Source of the DNA: an uncultured Alphaproteobacteria bacterium
GTDB taxonomy: Bacteria > Pseudomonadota > Alphaproteobacteria > CAAHEQ01 > UBA3637
Reading direction: 5' to 3'
Assembly (NCBI GenBank): GCA_905236245.1
Contig: CAJOPC010000010.1
Coordinates: forward strand, 1 to 35,410
Length of the DNA stretch: 35,410 bases
Below the pieces are notes generated by a model. It saw only the letters and a program-made list of their open reading frames with translations, was not told the origin of the DNA and made no database searches. The translations under genes were made by a program, and so were the position numbers. Positions 1 to 7,529 of the stretch are shown here, piece by piece (the stretch's first letter is position 1; the number at the start of each line of letters is the position of its first letter).

Positions 1-85
1 AGACAATGCCGTCCAAAATAGCCTGTTTTGCTTTTGTGCGGCTGTCAAACAAATGCGCTTCAACAAGGGCTTGATCTAATCTCAT
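1..85 (-). CDS. tlyA: TlyA-like S4-domain rRNA methyltransferase, N-terminal fragment
   Basis: Only the first 28 codons lie inside the window; the gene runs off the left edge. The visible peptide begins MRLDQALVEAHLFDSRTKAK and continues QAILDGIV, the usual opening of the S4 RNA-binding domain in TlyA (hemolysin A-like) 2'-O-methyltransferases of 16S/23S rRNA. The ATG lies 8 bp after the polA stop, and an AAGGA ribosome site overlaps that stop, so it is probably translated from the polA mRNA. The methyltransferase domain cannot be seen. Another S4-domain protein such as an RluD-type pseudouridine synthase is possible but fits this N-terminus less well. Confidence 0.72.
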   Translation of the reverse strand, partial: MRLDQALVEAHLFDSRTKAKQAILDGIV

Positions 86-93
86 GTCAATCC

Positions 94-2844
94 TTAATGC
101 GCGTCTTTCCAGTTATCACCGATGCCAATATCTACTACCAAAGGAATGGAAAGCGATATGACATTTTCCATGGATTTTTTTACTAAATTAGATAATTCTT
201 CTACTTGATTTTCCGCAACCTCAAAAACCAGTTCGTCGTGAACTTGTAACAAAAGTTGTGCATCAAGATTAGCAGATTTTAAAGCCGTTGAAATACGAAT
301 CATCGCCATTTTAATGATGTCTGCCGCACCGCCCTGTATTGGCGCATTGATGGCGGCACGAAGGGCAAAGTTTTTGGTCATTTTATTATCTAGACCAGGG
401 ATATAAATTGTGCGTCCAAATGGTGTTTGGACAAAGCCATGACTTTCCACAAATTTTTTGGTGTTTTCCATGTAATTGGCAATTTCCGGATATTGGGCAA
501 AGTAGGTATCAATATAATTTTTGGCTTCTGTGCGGGAGATACCTAAGTTTGCAGCCAAACCGAATGGGGAAATGCCATATATAATGCCAAAGTTAATCGC
601 TTTTGCCCGGCGGCGTTGATCCGGCGTAATTTGTTCTAGCGGAATATTTAAGACTTGACTCGCTGTGCGGGCATGAATATCTTCGTGGTTCAAAAAAGAT
701 GTTTTTAACTTTTGTACGTTGGCAACTTCCGCCATAAGTCGCAGTTCAATTTGGGAATAATCTGCTGCTAATAATTTATAGCCAGATTTGGCAATGAAAA
801 CGCGGCGAATTTCTTTTCCTTCGTCTGAACGAATAGGGATGTTTTGTAGGTTTGGATTAGCGCTGGCCAAACGGCCGGTATTTGTATTTGTTAAAGAGTA
901 TGTTGTATGAATACGAGGTTCCTTAGCACTTAGATCTAACAGGGCATCAACATAAGTTGATTTTAGCTTGCTAAAACTACGATATTGTAAAACGTATTTT
1001 GCCAATTCGTCTCCGTCTGCGGCCAAATTTTCCAAAGCTTTGACATCGGTCACCCAATGCCCATTTGCGCCTCTTTTACCGCCGGATAGGCCTCGTTTTT
1101 CATATAAAATAACGCCCAATTGTGCGGGGGAATTGATATTAAATTCTTCTCCAGCAATTTCATAAATTTTTAAGGTCAGATTTAATAGATTGTCCGAAAA
1201 TTTTTGTTCTAATTGTTTCAAGTGTGGTTGATCAACCAAAACGCCATTTGTTTCCATTTGATATAAAATGGGAATGAGGGGAGCGTCTATATCTTGATAA
1301 ACTTCTAAGGCTTTTGAGGTGCGCAGCTTATCCATCAAAATTGGATAAAGTTGTAAAATTGTATCAGCACGGATTGCCGCAAAATTTGTGATTTTATCAA
1401 CGGAAACTTTATCCAAAGACGAGGTTGATTTGTTATCGCCCCACAATTCTTTTTGTGAAGACAAAGTTTGGCCCAGGTATATTGACGCCAGATTTATCAA
1501 ATCGGAATCATGCTGCATTCCATCGCTGTTGTAGTGCATCAGTTTGATGTCTGCAAAGGGTGCAAAAGGTTGAAATTTCGGATCATTATTTGCAAAGATA
1601 TGATAAAGCTCTTTGACATCAAAGCCGATTTTGATAATTTTGGAATTTGTTAAGATTGGAATGAGTAAATCGATAATGTTATTGATGGGAAAATTTTTTT
1701 GATTAAAACTATGTTGAAATAGATCCAATGCTGGCATCGTATTGTCGGTTTCACCATCAAAGGGAATATAGCATGCTTCGCCTTTTTGATAGGCAAGGGC
1801 CAGCCCTGTCAATTTTGTTTCTTTGGAGGATTCATCCATAACAGGAAATATAGCAAATTGATTGCTGTTTTGTGCCTTTTTTAACCAAGATTTTATGTCC
1901 GCTGTATGGGTTAAGCATTGATAATTTTGTGATGGCGCAGACTCTGTTGTAGGTGTCGAGGCAATGGCTTGGTCTGATAAAGAGGTGTTAATTTTTCTAG
2001 TCAGACTTTGAAAATTATTTTCCTGTAAAAATTTGATAAGTTGCGCGGGCTGATAGGGGGCACATTGATATTGTTCTAAATTTATGTCGACAGGAACATG
2101 ATTGTCCAGTTCGACCAATTTTTTTGAAATTAAAATATTTTCTTTGCTAGCAATAAGATTTTCGCGCCGTTTGTTAGCAGGTAGGTCATCCAGATGGTTG
2201 AGCAAATTATCCAATGTATGAAATTGTTGGATAAGTTCTGCGGCAGTTTTGGGGCCAATTCCTGTCGCCCCCGGAATATTATCGGTGGAATCTCCCATTA
2301 AAGCTTGAACATCAACAACTTTATCGGGGGAGACACCAAATTTTTTTTCTACATCTTGTGGCGTCAATAGTTTTTTCTTTAACGGGTCGTATAAAGAAAC
2401 ATGCTCATTCATCAATTGCATAAGATCTTTGTCGGATGAAATCACTGTGGTATGCCATCCTTTTTCTGTGGCTATGCGCGCATAGGTGGCAATAATGTCA
2501 TCGGCTTCATAACCTTCTTGTTCGCACCAAGGAATATTGAGCGCTTCACAAGCATGACGGATTAAAGAAAATTGGGGAACAAGATCCGGAGGAGTTTCTT
2601 GACGATTAGCTTTATATTTAGAATAAATTTTATTGCGAAAATTTTCCCTTTTTGCATCAAAAACAACCAACATATGTGAACAATGTTTTTCGTTGATTAA
2701 ATTCAACATCATATTGGTAAAGCCATATACTGCGTTTACGGGTGTCCCATCAGAGCGATTCATCGGAGGCAGGGCATAAAATGCCCGGAAAATATAGCCT
2801 GAACCATCAATTAAATATAGAGTGTGTGCTGCTTCATTCATCAT
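94..2844 (-). CDS. polA: DNA polymerase I
   Basis: DNA polymerase I fills gaps in repair and replaces Okazaki primers. The 916-residue chain has the family's three parts. The 5'-3' nuclease domain covers about residues 8-285, with the helix-hairpin-helix GDSTDNIPGATGIGPKTAA near 184-202. A 3'-5' exonuclease-like domain covers about 325-510. The polymerase domain carries motif A DYSQIELR (695-702), motif B RRRAKAINFGIIYG (about 744-757) and motif C HDE (869-871). The exonuclease catalytic carboxylates look replaced (see findings), so proofreading is probably lost. The start is one of two adjacent ATGs at 2844 and 2841, overlapping the gcrA stop (ATGATGAATGA). A longer frame upstream has no suitable ribosome site. 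It is transcribed with gcrA and tlyA. Confidence 0.96.
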   Translation of the reverse strand: MMNEAAHTLYLIDGSGYIFRAFYALPPMNRSDGTPVNAVYGFTNMMLNLINEKHCSHMLVVFDAKRENFRNKIYSKYKANRQETPPDLVPQFSLIRHACEALNIPWCEQEGYEADDIIATYARIATEKGWHTTVISSDKDLMQLMNEHVSLYDPLKKKLLTPQDVEKKFGVSPDKVVDVQALMGDSTDNIPGATGIGPKTAAELIQQFHTLDNLLNHLDDLPANKRRENLIASKENILISKKLVELDNHVPVDINLEQYQCAPYQPAQLIKFLQENNFQSLTRKINTSLSDQAIASTPTTESAPSQNYQCLTHTADIKSWLKKAQNSNQFAIFPVMDESSKETKLTGLALAYQKGEACYIPFDGETDNTMPALDLFQHSFNQKNFPINNIIDLLIPILTNSKIIKIGFDVKELYHIFANNDPKFQPFAPFADIKLMHYNSDGMQHDSDLINLASIYLGQTLSSQKELWGDNKSTSSLDKVSVDKITNFAAIRADTILQLYPILMDKLRTSKALEVYQDIDAPLIPILYQMETNGVLVDQPHLKQLEQKFSDNLLNLTLKIYEIAGEEFNINSPAQLGVILYEKRGLSGGKRGANGHWVTDVKALENLAADGDELAKYVLQYRSFSKLKSTYVDALLDLSAKEPRIHTTYSLTNTNTGRLASANPNLQNIPIRSDEGKEIRRVFIAKSGYKLLAADYSQIELRLMAEVANVQKLKTSFLNHEDIHARTASQVLNIPLEQITPDQRRRAKAINFGIIYGISPFGLAANLGISRTEAKNYIDTYFAQYPEIANYMENTKKFVESHGFVQTPFGRTIYIPGLDNKMTKNFALRAAINAPIQGGAADIIKMAMIRISTALKSANLDAQLLLQVHDELVFEVAENQVEELSNLVKKSMENVISLSIPLVVDIGIGDNWKDAH

Positions 2845-3214
2845 TTGTCCCAGAGTCCTTGGTTGAGCCAGAATAAGCCATGGCACAATGTTCGGCACAA
2901 TATGGCTTCCCGACTACCGTTGGAGCTCCACAAAAGCAAAAATCTTCATCGGTTGGTTCCCCAATTGGCCAACGGCAAGTATTTAATTTTAATTCTATAA
3001 TGCCAATACGACTTGTTTTCTTTGCAGGTGCTTTTGTTTTTTTGACGGGAGGATTTTTCTTAATAGGTGAAGGTCTGTTTTGTAAATTCAGACGATGAAC
3101 TTTACCAATAATGGAATTTTTGGACAGGCCGAGCTTTTTGGCAATTTCTGCCGTAGCTGCGCCCTTTAACCACAATTTTTTCAAACTTTTAATTTTATCA
3201 TCTGTCCAAACCAT
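2834..3214 (-). CDS. gcrA: GcrA cell cycle regulator
   Basis: GcrA is an alphaproteobacterial transcription factor that binds sigma70-RNA polymerase and DNA, often at promoters carrying CcrM-methylated GANTC sites, and controls S-phase and division genes. This 126-residue chain starts MVWTDDKIKSLKKLWLKGAA, the typical helix-turn-helix (about 1-45) with GLSKNSIIGKVHRL. After a Lys/Pro linker comes the C-terminal sigma-interacting part with CRWPIGEPTDEDFCFCG and GKPYCAEHC. ATG at 3214 is preferred because AAAGGAG lies 6 nt upstream; the ATG at 3217 is only 3 nt away and a TTG further up would overlap the ribosome site. It has its own strong promoter and its stop overlaps the polA start. Its presence is the clearest taxonomic marker in the window. 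Confidence 0.95.
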   Translation of the reverse strand: MVWTDDKIKSLKKLWLKGAATAEIAKKLGLSKNSIIGKVHRLNLQNRPSPIKKNPPVKKTKAPAKKTSRIGIIELKLNTCRWPIGEPTDEDFCFCGAPTVVGKPYCAEHCAMAYSGSTKDSGTNDE

Positions 3215-3240
3215 CATACACTCCTTTGACAACTTTCCCT

Positions 3241-3269
3241 ATTATATGAAAATTTTTTATAAAAGTCAA
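3241..3269 (-). promoter_or_regulatory. sigma70-type promoter of gcrA-polA-tlyA
   Basis: On the minus strand TTGACT (3264-3269) and TATAAT (3241-3246) are separated by exactly 17 bp. The -35 box abuts the stop codon of the upstream gene, so gcrA can be transcribed separately from the longer operon that precedes it. No GANTC site was seen in the element. Confidence 0.8.
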
Positions 3270-3734
3270 TCAGTTTATAGAGGCTGGCAATTTTCCATTT
3301 GTAGGATTGATAATTGTTTTTGGAATCATTTTTGACACATTATGCCAATCATCCTCTTGAGGATCTTGTGGCCAATTGTCCGGATCTAAGTATGGATAAA
3401 ACTTAGCTGGCATAGTATTTAAATGATCTTTGGCAAACTCTTGCATCCTTTTGGCAATTTTCGTTGGTTTTTTCCCTTTCCAAGGTAAAATCTGTGGATG
3501 TGTCGTTATTTTGCGTGAAATTTCATCAGATTCAAACAGGGCAGGGTAAATGTACACGCGTTTTTCAAAAGGAACTTTTAAAAGCGCAGACAAAAGATTG
3601 TCATCTATTTTTGTTAGGCCGGCCTTTTGTTGATAAATCTTTTCTTGAAGATCTATCATTTCTGCTTCTTCGGCAAAACTTGGGCTGACCAACAATAGAC
3701 TCAGCACAAATAACGGAAGATATACATGTCTCAT
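3270..3734 (-). CDS. small secreted protein of unknown function
   Basis: No family is recognised. The 154-residue product starts with a clear Sec signal peptide (MRHVYLPLFVLSLLLVSPSFA, cleavage after about residue 21), so the mature part should be periplasmic. It is about 133 residues, has no cysteine, and is rich in Lys, Pro and Trp, with a Pro/Asp-rich segment YPYLDPDNWPQDPQEDDWHN near 111-130. The start overlaps the stop of the upstream DUF2207-like gene (ATGA) and has a strong AAAGGGGGG ribosome site. Tight coupling suggests it works with that membrane protein, but this is inference from position only. Confidence 0.8.
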   Translation of the reverse strand: MRHVYLPLFVLSLLLVSPSFAEEAEMIDLQEKIYQQKAGLTKIDDNLLSALLKVPFEKRVYIYPALFESDEISRKITTHPQILPWKGKKPTKIAKRMQEFAKDHLNTMPAKFYPYLDPDNWPQDPQEDDWHNVSKMIPKTIINPTNGKLPASIN

Positions 3735-5305
3735 TTTGTCCCCCCTTTAGAACGGATTTCCTTTGCTTCTTTTGGATTTAGACGTTGAAATCTGGATAGC
3801 CATTGATTTGCCGTATTTGTCAAAATCATCAAAGGATAGACCAATTTTGCTTGAGTTTTTGTTAGGCCGATTATGGCTTCATCTGTGCTAAATTTTTGAA
3901 CACATTTTTGCCAACGATGTTGCGCGTAAGGTCTGAAAAGGCCGTGATAAAAAAGAGCCAACACAACAAGCATAGCGATAATCCAGAAACAAATAAAATA
4001 TAAGTTTATGGATATTTCCAGATATTGCGAAATAAATACGTATATTCCCAATAATAACAATGAGCCGATAAATAATTCTCCTACCCAGTGGATCACATTT
4101 TTAATTTTTGTCATGAGTGGGAAAGCTATCTTTTTATTTTGTTCTTTTAGCAATCTTTGGGGTATTTTAACAGGCATGTTATGCTGCTGTAAAAAGGCTT
4201 TTAATGCGGCTAATATATCAGTTGTGAGAGCAACTTTCATTTGATAGGCCACAGTTAACCAATTAGTTGAATTTTTTATTTTAGGCATTTTGTCTTTGCG
4301 TGCTTGACGTTTTGTCCATACAGCATACAAGATCCAATACAATACCAAAATGACGGATATAGAGGTCATTAAAAGAAGATTTGTATTATTCCAAAATTTC
4401 ACCCAGAAGCTTTCTGGTGGAAGCATAGCATCTTTCAATTCCATATAAATGCGAATGCTTGCCAACGGCGGTAAAATTCTCGTAAAATGATAAAGAGTAT
4501 TGCCGCGATCGTCTGTTTGAACATCATAGGTTTGCGGAACTTCCATTTCGTTGGTGCCAAATAAAAGTTTGTTTTGAATAAATTGAACTTGACTGGGGAA
4601 ATATACCATCATATCTGCGCGTTCAATAGGCCAATTAAAATCTGATCCTGTAATGTCAAGTTTCAAGATGTTGTTTTGAATGGCATTTGATAGCGTATAT
4701 TTTAACAGAACGTGGTTTAAACCCAATTTAAGTGGAATAGAAGATCGGAAGAACAGGTTACCTTCTTTGCCCATCTCAACGGGAATTTCTTCTCCATTTT
4801 GAGCGTAAGAAGTGATTTGAAAATCAACTCCATCCAACAATGGAATATTGCGAGACCATGTTTCTCCTTCAATAACGCTCACTATACTCGCTTGTTCTGT
4901 CACAGTGATTTGTGAATCATTAAGAACATTTACTGTAACGAAGAAGTCAGGAATATGCCGCATCAGACCGGCTTGAACTGTTTGGTGAAACGGAGTTTGA
5001 ATCGTTATATTTGGTTTAAGTGTGTTTTTGCGCTTAATCGGAGGAAAAGTTAAAGAATTGCGCGTTTTAGATTGGATGTCTTTTGTTCCAAAAACTGCTA
5101 ATTGCAGTTCTTCTAAATCATTAGTTGCTTGTTCTGGAGCTTTCACACCTTCAATGTAAACTAATGGCTCTCCCTCGTATTTCTTAGGTTCATTTAAATT
5201 CATCAAATTGGGGTTGTCTGGCCGAAACATTTCAGCAATACGATCTTGTGCATAAACGGCTGTTGTACAAAGTATTAAAGCTAAAAAAAGAACTTTTTTA
5301 AACAT
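3731..5305 (-). CDS. DUF2207-like membrane protein
   Basis: A 524-residue envelope protein. It has a signal peptide (MFKKVLFLALILCTTAVYAQ), then an extracytoplasmic beta-rich region of about 290 residues with features of the DUF2207 (YciQ-like) family: a start like FFVTVNVLNDSQITVTEQ, a WSRNIP turn, and LDITGSDFNWPIERADMMVYFP. One membrane helix follows (about 309-330), then a basic cytoplasmic segment and two more helices (about 407-427 and 433-453) with a basic tail. The family is widespread and has no settled function. The ATG at 5305 comes 1 nt after the nth stop, with GAGGAG about 10 nt upstream; an upstream in-frame start would bury the signal peptide. The Gly/Cys-rich C-terminus of many DUF2207 proteins is not seen. 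Confidence 0.72.
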   Translation of the reverse strand: MFKKVLFLALILCTTAVYAQDRIAEMFRPDNPNLMNLNEPKKYEGEPLVYIEGVKAPEQATNDLEELQLAVFGTKDIQSKTRNSLTFPPIKRKNTLKPNITIQTPFHQTVQAGLMRHIPDFFVTVNVLNDSQITVTEQASIVSVIEGETWSRNIPLLDGVDFQITSYAQNGEEIPVEMGKEGNLFFRSSIPLKLGLNHVLLKYTLSNAIQNNILKLDITGSDFNWPIERADMMVYFPSQVQFIQNKLLFGTNEMEVPQTYDVQTDDRGNTLYHFTRILPPLASIRIYMELKDAMLPPESFWVKFWNNTNLLLMTSISVILVLYWILYAVWTKRQARKDKMPKIKNSTNWLTVAYQMKVALTTDILAALKAFLQQHNMPVKIPQRLLKEQNKKIAFPLMTKIKNVIHWVGELFIGSLLLLGIYVFISQYLEISINLYFICFWIIAMLVVLALFYHGLFRPYAQHRWQKCVQKFSTDEAIIGLTKTQAKLVYPLMILTNTANQWLSRFQRLNPKEAKEIRSKGGTK

Positions 5306-5306
5306 A

Positions 5307-5948
5307 TTATTTTTTCTCCTCAGATATGCAAATGTTATACATTGGGCATTCGACACATTTCACCTTGCGTGCAGTACAAATATACCTTCCTAATAAAACT
5401 AATGCAAGTGCAAAATCAGGTTTATATTTTTCCGGCACAATTTTTTCTAGTTTTTTTTGAAGTTCTTCGGGCGTTTTAGCAAAAGCAATACCCAAGCGAT
5501 GGCATAGGCGGAATACGTGTGTATCTACACCAATCTTGGGTGCATGATAAGCGACATTTAAAAATACACTGGCTGTTTTATTTCCAATGCCAGGCAAAGT
5601 TGTGAGTGTGTCAAAATCTTTTGGCATTTTGCCATTGTATTTGTCGACAATTATTTGTGCTAAATTCATAATGGCTTTGGCTTTGTTATTGTGATAGTTG
5701 ATGGAGGTTAGGTAGGAGTGCACCTGATCATACCCCATTTTTAACATAGCTTCCGGAGTATTCGCAACAGCAAACAATGCCGGCGTATTTGCATTGACAT
5801 TTTTGTCTGTGCTTTGTGCCGATAGGATGATTGCTACAATCAATTCCCACGGATTTGTCCATTTGAGTTCACACTTTGGATTCGGATAGGCGGTTAGCAA
5901 AGTTTCACAAAAATTTTCCAGTTGCTTTGAATCCATCAGATTTTGCAT
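5307..5948 (-). CDS. nth: endonuclease III (DNA glycosylase/AP lyase)
   Basis: Endonuclease III removes oxidised pyrimidines and cleaves the abasic site. The 213-residue chain matches the family's length. The helix-hairpin-helix LPGIGNKTASVFLN carries the catalytic Lys (K124), and VDTHVFRL carries the catalytic Asp (D142). The C-terminal 4Fe-4S loop has Cys at 191, 198, 201 and 207 in the canonical C-x6-C-x2-C-x5-C spacing. The ATG at 5948 overlaps the ispA stop (TGATG), with AAAGGAAC just upstream; a TTG one codon earlier is less likely. It lies in the xseB-ispA operon and is followed directly by the DUF2207-like gene. Confidence 0.96.
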   Translation of the reverse strand: MQNLMDSKQLENFCETLLTAYPNPKCELKWTNPWELIVAIILSAQSTDKNVNANTPALFAVANTPEAMLKMGYDQVHSYLTSINYHNNKAKAIMNLAQIIVDKYNGKMPKDFDTLTTLPGIGNKTASVFLNVAYHAPKIGVDTHVFRLCHRLGIAFAKTPEELQKKLEKIVPEKYKPDFALALVLLGRYICTARKVKCVECPMYNICISEEKK

Positions 5949-6835
5949 CAATAGTTCCTTTCTAAAATAAAGCGGGCAGCTTCTTTTAAGGCGTTGGCCT
6001 TATCGCCAAAGATACTCAAAGCTTGTTCGGCTTGAACACCTAAATCTTCAGCTTTTTTACGAGCAGCTTCTAACCCCAACACGGATACAAAAGTTGATTT
6101 TGTTTCTGTTTGATCTTTGCCCAAAGTTTTACCAACGGTGGCGCTATCGCCCACAACATCTAAGATGTCGTCTGTGATTTGGAACATAAGTCCAATGCAT
6201 TTTGCATAAGTTTTTAGAGCATTTAATTGTTCATCAGAAGCTTTTGCGGCAACTGCACTGGCGACGGAGGCAAACATTAATAATGCCCCAGTTTTTTTAT
6301 CTTGCAACATTTCGATTTGTTCCAAGTTCAAAGTTTGTTTTTCGCCAATTAGATCGATCATTTGGCCGCCAACCATGCCGTCTTTGCCGGCCAAGTGGGC
6401 TAACATTTTAACAAGCTTTGCACGAATATTTCCGTCCGGGTGTGTGGTTTCGTCAGCTAGTACTTCAAAAGCATTTGTCAAAAGTCCGTCACCCGCCAAA
6501 ATGGCTGTAGCTTCGTCAAATTGGATATGAACCGTCGGTTTGCCACGGCGCATGGTATCATTATCCATAGCCGGCAAATCGTCGTGAATTAAAGAATAGG
6601 CGTGGACCATTTCTAATGCCGTTGCGATATTGATAGCATTTTGTTCGGATAGATCAAACATTTTCGCTGTGGTTAAAATTAAAAAAGCGCGAAACGCTTT
6701 CCCGCCGCCGATGGAGGCATAACGCATTGCATCCACAACACGTGCGCTGAGATTGTCAGGAAGTGGTAACCATTTTTCCAAATTTTGGTCAACGGTGGCG
6801 CGGGCAATTTTTAATTGTTCTTTAAAGTTGTTCAT
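5948..6835 (-). CDS. ispA: farnesyl diphosphate synthase (polyprenyl synthetase)
   Basis: IspA condenses dimethylallyl and isopentenyl diphosphates to farnesyl diphosphate, the precursor of undecaprenyl phosphate and quinone tails. The 295-residue protein has the first Asp-rich motif DDLPAMD at 85-91 and the second, DDILD, at 222-226. The stretch HAYSLIHDDLPAMDND around motif 1 is that of bacterial short-chain (C15) synthases, and GGGKAFRAFL (43-52) matches the substrate-binding GGKRxRP region, though with Ala-Phe in the middle. The start overlaps the xseB end by 14 bp, the usual xseB-ispA pairing. A geranylgeranyl synthase is possible, but the length and motif 1 region favour farnesyl. Confidence 0.94.
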   Translation of the reverse strand: MNNFKEQLKIARATVDQNLEKWLPLPDNLSARVVDAMRYASIGGGKAFRAFLILTTAKMFDLSEQNAINIATALEMVHAYSLIHDDLPAMDNDTMRRGKPTVHIQFDEATAILAGDGLLTNAFEVLADETTHPDGNIRAKLVKMLAHLAGKDGMVGGQMIDLIGEKQTLNLEQIEMLQDKKTGALLMFASVASAVAAKASDEQLNALKTYAKCIGLMFQITDDILDVVGDSATVGKTLGKDQTETKSTFVSVLGLEAARKKAEDLGVQAEQALSIFGDKANALKEAARFILERNY

Positions 6836-7052
6836 CTAATGCTTCCGTTCCGGTCGGTTGACCTTCTTTCAAAGTCAATTTTTCAATTTTCAATTCTGCG
6901 GCATTGAGTTTTTCTTCGCAAATTTTTTTTAACTTCATGCCTCTTTCATATGTTTTCACGGCCTCTTCCAATGGAATTTGTCCATTTTCCAATTTGCGCA
7001 CAATTTCGTCCAGTTCAGCCATGGCTTGTTCAAATGTTATTTCTTGCGGCAT
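6822..7052 (-). CDS. xseB: exodeoxyribonuclease VII small subunit
   Basis: XseB is the small subunit that combines with XseA to make the single-strand-specific exonuclease VII. The 76-residue chain is the normal size and has the family core ITFEQAMAELDEIVRKLENG followed by PLEEAVKTYERGMKL and a coiled C-terminal helix. The ATG at 7052 lies inside the end of the preceding Cys/His-tailed gene (16-bp overlap) and has AAAGGAG 8 nt upstream, inside that gene's 3' end. The large subunit xseA is not in the window. Confidence 0.94.
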   Translation of the reverse strand: MPQEITFEQAMAELDEIVRKLENGQIPLEEAVKTYERGMKLKKICEEKLNAAELKIEKLTLKEGQPTGTEALDEQL

Positions 7053-7435
7053 GTTTTTTTCTCCTTTTTACAGCACTCTTTTTTATGATGATGTTCGCAA
7101 CAACATTCTTCGTCGTGATGGTGATGACAACAACATTTATGCTCTGCCTTCGGGCTTTCCCCTTTGATGCCGAATTTGGCTTTAACTTCGGCTTCACGAA
7201 TTGCAAGGTTATTCATAATGTCCCACACATCTTCACGAATTTGAAAAACATTTTGAATGGCACGCACATCATTTGCGCTTGCTTCTTCTTTATCTAAAAG
7301 TTGCATCATAGCCTCTTGGACTTCAAAGGCTTTTTGTTGAATAATTTGCATCTCCTGAGGTAAAACTTTTTCATCAGCTGCGCTTTTGGATAATGCTAAA
7401 AGTTGTCTTGTTAAATCCTGTAACGTTTTATCCAT
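7037..7435 (-). CDS. hypothetical protein with Cys/His-rich C-terminal tail
   Basis: No named family is recognised. Residues 1-92 of the 132-residue protein are helical-looking and acidic, with no signal peptide or membrane segment, so it should be cytoplasmic. From residue 96 the composition changes sharply: 99-129 hold 8 His and 9 Cys in runs (CCC, HHHH, CCC, HHH, CC, C) mixed with Lys and Glu. Such a tail suggests metal binding, comparable in composition to the tails of SlyD or HypB, though no homology is claimed. It is the first gene of the xseB-ispA-nth operon, follows its own promoter, and its final 16 bp encode the start of xseB in another frame. The ATG has an AAGGAG site. Confidence 0.8.
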   Translation of the reverse strand: MDKTLQDLTRQLLALSKSAADEKVLPQEMQIIQQKAFEVQEAMMQLLDKEEASANDVRAIQNVFQIREDVWDIMNNLAIREAEVKAKFGIKGESPKAEHKCCCHHHHDEECCCEHHHKKECCKKEKKTCRKK

Positions 7436-7458
7436 AATATCTCCTTTTATCTTGTATT

Positions 7459-7487
7459 AGTTTACTCGATAATTTTTCACTTGACAA
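7459..7487 (-). promoter_or_regulatory. promoter of the 7435-to-3270 operon
   Basis: On the minus strand TTGTCA (7482-7487) and TAAACT (7459-7464) are separated by 17 bp, ending about 23 bp before the ATG at 7435. The -35 box overlaps that of the divergent tolC promoter because CTTGACAAG reads as a near-palindrome. Confidence 0.65.
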
Positions 7488-7509
7488 GTTTTTTTTGAGG
7501 GTTTATTTT
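7481..7509 (+). promoter_or_regulatory. promoter of tolC-macAB
   Basis: TTGACA (7481-7486), a 17-bp spacer and TATTTT (7504-7509) precede the tolC ATG at 7530, with AAGGGAGAG as the ribosome site. The consensus -35 box suggests a fairly strong promoter. It lies back-to-back with the minus-strand promoter. Confidence 0.7.
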
Positions 7510-7529
7510 CGTTAAAAGGGAGAGTCTTT

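Noticed and set aside
6904-7297. Plus-strand open frames opposite xseB and the Cys/His-tailed gene
   Set aside because: They overlap conserved xseB and read the antisense of the Cys/His codons. They have no ribosome site and an unnatural Phe/Met-rich composition.
7522-7526. GAGTC (GANTC-type CcrM site) in the tolC leader as GcrA control
   Set aside because: A single 5-bp site lying downstream of the promoter, by the ribosome site, is expected by chance and not at the usual position for GcrA-dependent promoters.
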